64,000 bases of DNA, taken from NCBI GenBank assembly GCA_900478215.1, contig LS483478.1, positions 248,001-312,000 on the forward strand. Direction: 5' to 3'. The position numbers and the translations under genes are program-made. Source of the DNA: Salmonella enterica subsp. houtenae serovar Houten (GTDB lineage: Bacteria; Pseudomonadota; Gammaproteobacteria; Enterobacterales; Enterobacteriaceae). The notes under the pieces were generated by a model that saw nothing but the letters and a program-made list of their open reading frames with translations, had not been told where the DNA came from and did not search any database. Shown piece after piece: positions 51,671 through 64,000 of this stretch; positions within the stretch are counted from its first letter, which is position 1; every line of letters starts with the position of its first letter.

Positions 51671-53179
51671 TTACGACGCCAGTGACAACTGGCGTTTATC
51701 GACATACTCCGCCAGCCACTGGGTGATGCGGGACTGCTGCTCGGCGGTCAGCCACATGCCTTCTTTGGTACGTCGCCAGATAGCGTCTTCAGTACGGCGC
51801 ACCCATTCGTGATCCACCAGATACTTGAGTTCCGCTTCGTAAAACTCATGACCGAAATGTTCGCCTAAATCAAGCAGTGACGCGGCTTCGCCGAGAATCC
51901 ACTCCGTGTTGCTGCCGTAAGTGCGCGAATAGTGGCGAGCCAGCGACTCCGTCAGGAACGGATAACGACGGCGCAGCTTCGCCGCGTAATCTTCGCGGCT
52001 GCCGTCGATGTCGCCGCCAGGCAGTACGCACGTTTTGGTCCATGCCGGCCCGATGCCTGGATACCAGGGCGCCAGTTTTTCCATCGCATGTTCGGCCAGC
52101 TTACGGTAGGTCGTGAGCTTACCGCCAAACACGGAAAGCAGCGGCGCTTTGCCGTTTTCATCGTGGATATCCAGGGTGTAATCGCGAGTGATGGCCTGCG
52201 GCGAGTCGGATTCGTCATCACACAGCGGACGAACCCCGGAGTATGTCCAGACGATGTCATCGCGTCCCAGTTGTTTTTGGAAGTGCGCGTTATAGACCTT
52301 CAACAGGTAATTAATTTCGCTCTCTTCAATTTTTACCGCTTTCGGATCGCCTTTATATTCGACATCGGTTGTGCCAATGATCGAAAACTCCTCCATCCAC
52401 GGGATGACAAAGACGATACGTTTATCTTCGTTTTGCAGAATATACGCCTGCTTCTGATTATGGACGCGCGGCACGACGATATGGCTGCCTTTGATCAGGC
52501 GGATGCCATACGGCGACGGCAGGCGCATCCCTTCGTCGAAGAACTGTTTGACCCACGGACCGGTGGCGTTGACCAGCCCGCGCGCCTGCCAGACCTGCTT
52601 TTTACCGGTATCGATATCTTCCGCTTCGACAATCCACATACCCTTTTCGCGGCGCGCAGAGGTGGCGCGGGTGCGGGTTAAGACTTCGCCGCCTTTACGT
52701 ACAACCATCTGGGCGTTGGCCAGCACCAGACGCGCATCGTCTACCCAGCAGTCAGAATATTCGAAACCGCGCACGATTTCAGGTTTGAGTACCGAGTCTG
52801 CGCCAAACCGCACACCGGTGGAACCGGGTAAACTGGTACGTTTGCCCAAGTGATCGTACATAAACAGACCGATACGGATCATCCATGCCGGACGTAAATG
52901 CGGGCGGTGCGGCAGACGAAAACGCATCGGGAAGGCGATGTGCGGCGCCATTTTCAACAGCACCTCACGTTCTGCCAGCGCTTCGCTGACCAGACGGAAC
53001 TCGTAGTGCTCCAGATAGCGTAAGCCGCCGTGGATAAGTTTCGAACTGGCGGAAGAGGTTGCGCAGGCTAAGTCCTGCGCTTCCAGCATGAGTACGGACA
53101 AACCGCGTCCGGCGGCATCAGCCGCGATGCCTGCACCGTTAATGCCCCCGCCTATCACGATCAGATCTTTGGTTTCCAT
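51671..53179 (-). CDS. glpD: GlpD, aerobic glycerol-3-phosphate dehydrogenase
   Basis: 502 residues. FAD-binding GGGINGAGIAADAAGRGLSV (about 10-29) and the family motif GGLRYLEHYEF (about 51-61). A membrane-associated flavoprotein that oxidises G3P to DHAP and passes electrons to ubiquinone. The start METKDL has GAGGG upstream; five extra codons are possible. A GlpR operator lies 33 bases upstream. Confidence 0.96.
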   Translation of the reverse strand: METKDLIVIGGGINGAGIAADAAGRGLSVLMLEAQDLACATSSASSKLIHGGLRYLEHYEFRLVSEALAEREVLLKMAPHIAFPMRFRLPHRPHLRPAWMIRIGLFMYDHLGKRTSLPGSTGVRFGADSVLKPEIVRGFEYSDCWVDDARLVLANAQMVVRKGGEVLTRTRATSARREKGMWIVEAEDIDTGKKQVWQARGLVNATGPWVKQFFDEGMRLPSPYGIRLIKGSHIVVPRVHNQKQAYILQNEDKRIVFVIPWMEEFSIIGTTDVEYKGDPKAVKIEESEINYLLKVYNAHFQKQLGRDDIVWTYSGVRPLCDDESDSPQAITRDYTLDIHDENGKAPLLSVFGGKLTTYRKLAEHAMEKLAPWYPGIGPAWTKTCVLPGGDIDGSREDYAAKLRRRYPFLTESLARHYSRTYGSNTEWILGEAASLLDLGEHFGHEFYEAELKYLVDHEWVRRTEDAIWRRTKEGMWLTAEQQSRITQWLAEYVDKRQLSLAS

Positions 53180-53212
53180 GCTGCCCTCTTGCACTTTCGT
53201 TAAAGTTCAAAA

Positions 53213-53230
53213 ATGTTCGTTATCGAACAT
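53213..53230 (-). promoter_or_regulatory. GlpR operator of glpD
   Basis: ATGTTCGTTATCGAACAT matches the GlpR consensus WATGTTCGWTAWCGAACATW at every defined position. Confidence 0.92.
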
Positions 53231-53377
53231 AATAGCAAAGAAACGCGCTATTGGTAACATCGAAAAAACATTTTAGAGTGATATGTATAACATTATGGCG
53301 TTAAGCTACTTCGCCAACGTACACTGGGCGATAAAATGCCTTAATCGGCTTCACCGACAATTAATGAAGAGCGACTC

Positions 53378-53704
53378 ATGGAACAATTTGAATGTATCAC
53401 TGTAGAAGAGGCGTATCAGAAACTGCACCAGGGCGCGGCGGTGCTGGTTGATATTCGCGATCCGCAAAGTTATGCCATGGGTCATGCGCCGCAGGCGTTT
53501 CATTTGACTAACGATACTCTGGGCGCGTTTATGCGTGAGTATGATTTCGATACCGTCGTGATGGTGATGTGCTATCACGGCAACAGCAGTAAAGGCGCCG
53601 CGCAGTATCTGCTCCAGCAAGGCTATGATGCGGTTTACAGCATTGACGGCGGGTTTGAGGCCTGGCATCGCCGTTTCCCTGCCGATGTCGCGAATGGCGC
53701 GTAA
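53378..53704 (+). CDS. glpE: GlpE, thiosulfate sulfurtransferase (single-domain rhodanese)
   Basis: 108 residues. Active-site loop [10 protein letters not shown] with catalytic Cys65. It moves sulfane sulfur from thiosulfate to cyanide or thioredoxin in vitro. First gene of glpEGR, divergent from glpD. Confidence 0.95.
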   Translation: MEQFECITVEEAYQKLHQGAAVLVDIRDPQSYAMGHAPQAFHLTNDTLGAFMREYDFDTVVMVMCYHGNSSKGAAQYLLQQGYDAVYSIDGGFEAWHRRFPADVANGA

Positions 53705-53779
53705 TCCCACAAAGATGCAGCCTCCGGCGAGAAGGGTATATATACTGTCTTCTTTTGTATGGACTAAGCGACAGCAACA

Positions 53780-54610
53780 ATGTTGATGATTACTTCCTTT
53801 GCGAATCCCCGCGTGGCGCAGGCATTTGTTGATTATATGGCCACCCAGGGCGTTATTCTTACTATTCAGCAACATAATCAAAGCGATATCTGGCTGGCGG
53901 ATGAGTCTCAGACCGAATGCGTACGGGCCGAGCTGGCGAGGTTTATGGAAAATCCCGGCGATCCGCGTTATCTGGCGGCTAGCTGGCAGTCCGGGCAGAC
54001 TAACAGCGGGCTGCATTACCGCCGTTTTCCTTTTCTCGCCACGCTGCGTGAAAGAGCCGGTCCCATTACCTGGATGGTGATGATCGCCTGCGTGCTGGTC
54101 TATATCGCGATGAATATCGTCGGCGACCAGACAGTGATGGTTTGGCTGGCGTGGCCGTTCGATCCGGCCTTAAAATTTGAATTCTGGCGCTACTTCACCC
54201 ATATCTTTATGCACTTCTCACTGATGCATATTCTTTTTAACCTGCTGTGGTGGTGGTATCTCGGTGGGGCGGTAGAGAAGCGCCTGGGGAGCGGTAAATT
54301 AATCGTCATTACGGTGATAAGCGCGCTGCTAAGCGGCTATATCCAGCAGAAATTTAGCGGACCGTGGTTTGGCGGGCTGTCCGGCGTCGTCTATGCGCTG
54401 ATGGGCTACGTGTGGCTGCGCGGAGAACGCGATCCGCAAAGCGGGATTTACCTCCAGCGCGGCTTAATTATTTTTGCATTATTGTGGATAGTCGCTGGCT
54501 GGCTTGACTGGTTTGGCATGTCTATGGCGAACGGCGCGCACATCGCCGGGCTTATCGTTGGTTTAGCGATGGCCTTTGTTGATACGCTGAATGCGCGAAA
54601 ACGAACGTGA
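53780..54610 (+). CDS. glpG: GlpG, rhomboid intramembrane serine protease
   Basis: 276 residues. Cytosolic N-domain (about 1-85), then six TM helices. Catalytic Ser201 in [12 protein letters not shown] and His254 in ANGAHIAGL; the L1 loop [20 protein letters not shown] is intact. In E. coli it degrades orphan membrane proteins. Confidence 0.96.
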   Translation: MLMITSFANPRVAQAFVDYMATQGVILTIQQHNQSDIWLADESQTECVRAELARFMENPGDPRYLAASWQSGQTNSGLHYRRFPFLATLRERAGPITWMVMIACVLVYIAMNIVGDQTVMVWLAWPFDPALKFEFWRYFTHIFMHFSLMHILFNLLWWWYLGGAVEKRLGSGKLIVITVISALLSGYIQQKFSGPWFGGLSGVVYALMGYVWLRGERDPQSGIYLQRGLIIFALLWIVAGWLDWFGMSMANGAHIAGLIVGLAMAFVDTLNARKRT

Positions 54611-54613
54611 GGC

Positions 54614-54676
54614 GTATCCGGCCTGCGGTCGAGATATTTTTCCAGGTCGGATAGAGCGAATGCCATTATCCGGCGC
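54614..54676. repeat. Degenerate REP unit between glpG and glpR
   Basis: GTATCCGGCCTGCGG... and ...CCATTATCCGGCGCAAGG with partial palindromes, inside the glpEGR unit. Confidence 0.6.
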
Positions 54677-54703
54677 AAGGTTGGTTACTTTCAGAGATGA
54701 TTC

Positions 54704-55462
54704 ATGAAACAAACACAACGGCATGACGCGATCATTGAATTGGTAAAAAAACAGGGATACGTCAGTACGGAAGAGCTGGTGGAGCATTTTTCTGTCAGCC
54801 CGCAAACCATCCGTCGGGATCTTAACGATCTGGCGGAGCAGAATATGATTTTACGTCACCACGGCGGTGCGGCGTTACCCTCCAGCTCGGTGAATACGCC
54901 GTGGCACGATCGTAAAGCGACGCAAACGGAAGAAAAAGAGCGTATCGCTCGCAAAGTCGCGACCCAGATCCCCAATGGTTCAACGCTGTTTATTGATATC
55001 GGCACTACGCCGGAAGCCGTAGCGCACGCCCTGTTAGGGCACAGTCATTTGCGGATTGTCACCAACAATCTGAACGTAGCGAACACGTTAATGGCAAAAG
55101 AGGATTTTCGTATTATCCTGGCTGGCGGCGAACTCCGCAGCCGCGACGGCGGCATTATTGGCGAGGCGACGCAGGATTTTATCGCCCAGTTCCGTCTGGA
55201 TTTCGGCATTCTCGGTATTAGCGGTATTGATAGCGACGGCTCGTTGCTGGAATTTGACTATCATGAGGTGCGTACCAAGCGCGCGATTATCGAAAATTCG
55301 CGCCATGTAATGCTGGTAGTGGATCACTCTAAATTTGGCCGTAATGCGATGGTGAATATGGGCAGCATTAGTATGGTCGATGCGGTTTATACCGATACCC
55401 TGCCGCCGTCAGGTGTGATGCAGGTCATCGCCGACCACCATATTCAATTAGAGCTGTGCTAA
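54704..55462 (+). CDS. glpR: GlpR, DeoR-family repressor of the glp regulon
   Basis: 252 residues. DeoR winged helix at about 5-57 (VSTEELVEHFSVSPQTIRRD), then the sugar-phosphate-binding domain. Glycerol-3-phosphate inactivates it. The reading frame is complete; in some E. coli K-12 strains the gene is frameshifted. Confidence 0.96.
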   Translation: MKQTQRHDAIIELVKKQGYVSTEELVEHFSVSPQTIRRDLNDLAEQNMILRHHGGAALPSSSVNTPWHDRKATQTEEKERIARKVATQIPNGSTLFIDIGTTPEAVAHALLGHSHLRIVTNNLNVANTLMAKEDFRIILAGGELRSRDGGIIGEATQDFIAQFRLDFGILGISGIDSDGSLLEFDYHEVRTKRAIIENSRHVMLVVDHSKFGRNAMVNMGSISMVDAVYTDTLPPSGVMQVIADHHIQLELC

Positions 55463-55528
55463 AGACTATTGTCGGATGGCGGCGTGATCTACAGTTTGCG
55501 CGCGATCGTCGGTCTAATAAGCGAGCGT

Positions 55529-58321
<2,793 letters not shown>

Positions 58322-58355
58322 TTAATGCAAGCTAAGCAGACTTTTTATGTGTCTG

Positions 58356-58376
58356 AATTTGCACTCTGTCACAATT
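58356..58376 (-). promoter_or_regulatory. CRP site of the malT promoter
   Basis: On the minus strand TTGTGACAGAGTGCAAATT: TGTGA, six bases, then a weaker right arm. It is close to the known E. coli malT CRP site, about 125 bases before the malT start. Confidence 0.75.
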
Positions 58377-58664
58377 CTAAATAACGGTATTAAAAAAGTA
58401 TTCGGCGCGGTTGAAACGAGCGTCAGAGCTGGGCTGAGGTCATATTTCCGTTATTGTAAATAACGTCCTGGACATGATGCGGATTTAACACAATGGCGAT
58501 ACCAGGCGTTTAGTTAATTATGTTAAGTTAGTAAATCTCCCGCCGCTGAATATTTCAGGTAAGAAACTATTTCGGCGTTCATATAATCTTCGAAAATACC
58601 CCTTCGCGATTTACTGTTATTTCTGTTTATTCATTTGATTATGCGTAACACTGGTTATCGTTGA

Positions 58665-61220
<2,556 letters not shown>

Positions 61221-61229
61221 GGGAGCGCG

Positions 61230-63308
61230 ATGGAAAATAAACGTCTCGATAGTGCCGCGCTGGCGGCGGGGATCAGCCCCAGTTACATCAATGCTCATGG
61301 CAAACCGCAGTCTATTGGCGCTGAAACCAAGAGGCGTCTGCTGGCGGCGATGCACGGTACGACCACCGGGCCACAGGCGATCGTGCCGAATGTGAAGGTT
61401 TATACTGCGGGTAAAAAAATGGCGTTACCGGTAGAGGGGCACGGTGAGTTTGCCTGGCTGCTGACTACTGAAGAGGGCGTGCATTACAAAGGGCGCGTGA
61501 CGGGCGGTAAAAAACTTAACCTTCCGGCTACGTTGCCGGAGGGCTACCACACCCTGACGTTGACCCAGGCTGAACAGCGTACGCACTGCCGTATTATCGT
61601 TGCCCCGCCGCGATGCTATGAGCCGCAGGCGCTGCTGGAAGGGAAAAAACTGTGGGGGGCCTGCGTCCAGCTTTATACCCTGCGTTCAGAAAAGAACTGG
61701 GGTATTGGCGATTTCGGCGATTTGAAGTCGATGCTGGTCGACGTGGCGACACGCGGCGGCGCGTTTATCGGCCTGAACCCGATCCACGCGCTTTATCCGG
61801 CGAATCCGGAGAGCGCCAGTCCCTACAGCCCCTCGTCCCGTCGCTGGCTGAACGTGATATATATTGACGTCAACGCCGTCGAAGATTTCCACCTGAGCGA
61901 AGAGGCGCAGGCATGGTGGCAAATGCCTGCCACACAGCAAAGGTTGCGACAGGCGCGCGATGCGCAATGGGTGGATTACGCTACCGTTACCGCGCTGAAA
62001 ATCACGGCGCTGCAGATGGCGTGGACGCGGTTTGCCGCTCGCGACGATGCGCAAATGGCGGAGTTTCGTCACTTTATCGCTCGCGAAGGCGAGAGCCTTT
62101 ACTGGCAGGCGGCATTCGACGCGCTGCATGCGTATCAGGTGAAAGAGGATGAGCAGCGCTGGGGCTGGCCAGCCTGGCCGGAGGCGTACCAGTCGGTAGA
62201 GTCTCCCGCTGTGAAACAATTCTGTGAAGCGCACCGCGAAGAGGTGGAGTTTTACCTCTGGCTTCAGTGGCTGGCCTGGCGCCAGTTCGCCGCCTGCTGG
62301 GATACCTGTCAGCGTTTTACGCTACCGATTGGTCTGTACCGCGATCTGGCGGTTGGCGTAGCGGAAGGCGGCGCGGAAACCTGGTGTGACCGGGAGCTGT
62401 ACTGCCTGAAAGCATCTGTCGGCGCGCCGCCGGATATCCTCGGCCCGCTCGGTCAGAACTGGGGGCTGCCGCCAATGGACCCGCATATCATGGTTGCCCG
62501 GGCGTATGAGCCCTTTATCGACCTGCTGCGCGCCAATATGCAAAACTGCGGCGCGCTGCGCATTGACCATGTTATGTCGTTGCTGCGTCTGTGGTGGATA
62601 CCGTATGGTGAAACCGCGGATCGCGGGGCATATGTTCAGTATCCGGTTGACGATCTGTTGGCTATTCTGGCGCTGGAGAGCCAACGTCACCGCTGTATGG
62701 TGATAGGCGAAGATCTGGGGACGGTGCCTGTTGAGATTGTCGGCAAGTTGCGCGATAGCGGGGTCTATTCTTATAAAGTGCTGTGGTTTGAAAATGACCT
62801 TGAGAAAAACTTCCGCGCGCCAGGTGCGTATCCGCAACAATCGATGGCTGTCGCCTCGACGCACGATCTCCCCACGCTGCGCGGCTATTGGGAATGCGGT
62901 GACCTGACGTTGGGTAAAGCTCTGGGGCTTTACCCGGATGACGTGATTCTGCGCGGGCTGTATGAGGATCGCGAGCGGGCGAAACAGGGGCTACTGGACG
63001 CGCTGCATAAATATGGCTGTCTGCCGAAACGCGCCGGGCATAAGGCGTCATTAATGTCGATGACGCCGACGCTAAATCGCGGTCTTCAGCGCTATATCGC
63101 CGACAGTAACAGCGGTCTGCTGGGTCTTCAGCCGGAGGACTGGCTGGATATGGCCGAGCCGGTTAACGTGCCGGGCACCAGCTATCAGTATAAAAACTGG
63201 CGGCGGAAATTGTCCGCTTCTCTTGAGGCCATGTTTGCCGATGAGGGAGTGAACAAACTGATTAAGGATCTGGACCGACGCCGAAAAGCGGCCGCGAAGA
63301 AGAAGTAA
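61230..63308 (+). CDS. malQ: MalQ, 4-alpha-glucanotransferase (amylomaltase)
   Basis: 692 residues, GH77. The N-terminal extension (about 1-135) precedes the barrel; catalytic residues lie in LRIDHVMSLLRLW (Asp nucleophile, about 445-457), VIGEDLGTVP (Glu) and STHDLPTLRGYW (Asp). Disproportionates maltodextrins so MalP can use them. Ends in a lysine-rich tail (RRRKAAAKKK). Confidence 0.96.
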   Translation: MENKRLDSAALAAGISPSYINAHGKPQSIGAETKRRLLAAMHGTTTGPQAIVPNVKVYTAGKKMALPVEGHGEFAWLLTTEEGVHYKGRVTGGKKLNLPATLPEGYHTLTLTQAEQRTHCRIIVAPPRCYEPQALLEGKKLWGACVQLYTLRSEKNWGIGDFGDLKSMLVDVATRGGAFIGLNPIHALYPANPESASPYSPSSRRWLNVIYIDVNAVEDFHLSEEAQAWWQMPATQQRLRQARDAQWVDYATVTALKITALQMAWTRFAARDDAQMAEFRHFIAREGESLYWQAAFDALHAYQVKEDEQRWGWPAWPEAYQSVESPAVKQFCEAHREEVEFYLWLQWLAWRQFAACWDTCQRFTLPIGLYRDLAVGVAEGGAETWCDRELYCLKASVGAPPDILGPLGQNWGLPPMDPHIMVARAYEPFIDLLRANMQNCGALRIDHVMSLLRLWWIPYGETADRGAYVQYPVDDLLAILALESQRHRCMVIGEDLGTVPVEIVGKLRDSGVYSYKVLWFENDLEKNFRAPGAYPQQSMAVASTHDLPTLRGYWECGDLTLGKALGLYPDDVILRGLYEDRERAKQGLLDALHKYGCLPKRAGHKASLMSMTPTLNRGLQRYIADSNSGLLGLQPEDWLDMAEPVNVPGTSYQYKNWRRKLSASLEAMFADEGVNKLIKDLDRRRKAAAKKK

Positions 63309-63316
63309 CGTTATTT

Positions 63317-63366
63317 GCCGGATCTTACCCGGCCTACGATGATCTCTGTAGGCCGGGTAATGGCAA
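63317..63366. repeat. REP unit between malQ and gntT
   Basis: GCCGGATCTTACCCGGCCTA and GTAGGCCGGGTAATGGC around ten bases, between two convergent genes. Confidence 0.85.
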
Positions 63367-63373
63367 AATGTTA

Positions 63374-64000
63374 TCAGACCACCATACCCAGCAGCAGGCA
63401 ACCAATCAGGCCGCAGACGGAGATGATGGTTTCCAGCATCGACCAGGATTTAATGGTCTCGCCGATAGTCAGATTGAAATACTCTTTGAACAGCCAGAAG
63501 CCCGGATCGTTGACGTGAGAGAAAATCACGCTCCCGGAACCGACTGCGATAACCATCAGTTCAGGGCTCACGCCGGTAGTAGCGATCAGCGGCGCGACGA
63601 TACCGCCTGCGGTAATCGCTGCGACAGTCGCGGAGCCCAGAGCGATACGCAGAACCGCCGCGATAGACCACGCCATGAATAGCGGAGAGACATTAGTTTC
63701 GTGCATCATCGAAGCGATATATTTATCCACGCCGCTATCGACCAGCACCTGCTTGAACGCGCCGCCGCCGCCGATGATCAGCAGCATCATGGCGATAATT
63801 TTGATGGAAGAGACCAGCGTATCGTTTATCTGATCCATTGAACGCCCGCGGTTCAGGCCAAAGGTGAACATTGCAATCAGTACGGCAATCAACGTAGCCA
63901 TGACCGGGTCGCCCAGGAACTCGGCAACGGGCAGGAAAGCGTGGCCTTTTGGCAGAATCATCTCGGCAATTGCACGCATCGCCATCAGAATAACCGGGAC
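63374..64000 (-). CDS. gntT: GntT, high-affinity gluconate transporter, C-terminal part (5' end outside window)
   Basis: The last 208 codons are visible; the frame runs off the right edge (the last in-window codons read VPVIL before MAMRAIAEMIL). GntP family; it carries SHVNDPGFWLFKEYF near the end, homologous to SHVNDAGFWLF of GntU. It is the high-affinity member of the GntR-controlled system; its promoter and operators lie outside. Confidence 0.95.
   Translation of the reverse strand, partial: VPVILMAMRAIAEMILPKGHAFLPVAEFLGDPVMATLIAVLIAMFTFGLNRGRSMDQINDTLVSSIKIIAMMLLIIGGGGAFKQVLVDSGVDKYIASMMHETNVSPLFMAWSIAAVLRIALGSATVAAITAGGIVAPLIATTGVSPELMVIAVGSGSVIFSHVNDPGFWLFKEYFNLTIGETIKSWSMLETIISVCGLIGCLLLGMVV

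Overview
The window is chromosomal DNA of a Salmonella enterica strain. Gene content and order follow the enterobacterial segment running from rbbA-yhhJ through ftsYEX-rpoH, liv, ugp, ggt, gnt, asd, glg, glp and mal to gntT. Several features point to Salmonella rather than E. coli: a Tcp-type chemoreceptor gene sits between tusA and zntA, nikR has no nikABCDE beside it, no yhgN lies between gntU and asd, and protein sequences resemble but do not equal those remembered from E. coli K-12. The serovar cannot be told from this segment.

Layout. 1-2.4 kb: the end of rbbA and yhhJ (ABC-2 exporter membrane parts). 2.4-13.9 kb: nikR, acpT, a frameshifted yhhT, yhhS, dcrB, yhhQ, tusA, tcp, zntA, yhhN, yhhM, yhhL and rsmD. 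13.9-18.4 kb: ftsY-ftsE-ftsX and rpoH with its complex promoter region. 18.5-25.5 kb: branched-chain amino acid uptake (livJ, then livKHMGF) with panM between the two binding-protein genes. 25.6-30.7 kb: the ugpBAECQ glycerol-3-phosphate operon. 30.7-33.0 kb: yhhA and ggt. 33.0-35.4 kb: an AT-richer variable pocket holding a small winged-helix-like ORF, an Hcp-toxin fusion gene (yhhZ-like), a remnant of yhhY and the small RNA gene ryhB-1 (rfrA). 35.4-42.0 kb: yhhX, yhhW, gntR, gntKU and asd. 42.2-51.6 kb: the glycogen operon glgBXCAP. 51.7-55.5 kb: glpD facing glpEGR. 55.5-63.3 kb: malT facing malPQ. The window closes inside gntT.

How the genes work together. The core is carbon and envelope metabolism: glycogen synthesis and breakdown, maltodextrin breakdown, glycerol-3-phosphate uptake, oxidation and control, gluconate uptake and phosphorylation, and branched-chain amino acid uptake. 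Several control sites are readable: a GlpR operator, GntR operators, three MalT boxes, the ZntR-type stretched zntA promoter, Lrp-like sites before livJ and livK, a sigma-28-like promoter before tcp, a sigma-E promoter with an embedded DnaA box before rpoH, and a Fur box over the ryhB promoter. Transcription units are punctuated by REP/BIME palindromes and one ERIC element.

The least ordinary part is the 33.1-35.2 kb pocket. There a type VI secretion Hcp-like module is fused to a C-terminal domain resembling contact-dependent toxins, followed by a small candidate immunity gene. The C-terminal tip differs from the nuclease tip remembered for E. coli YhhZ at the same locus, so this looks like a toxin-exchange site beside ryhB.
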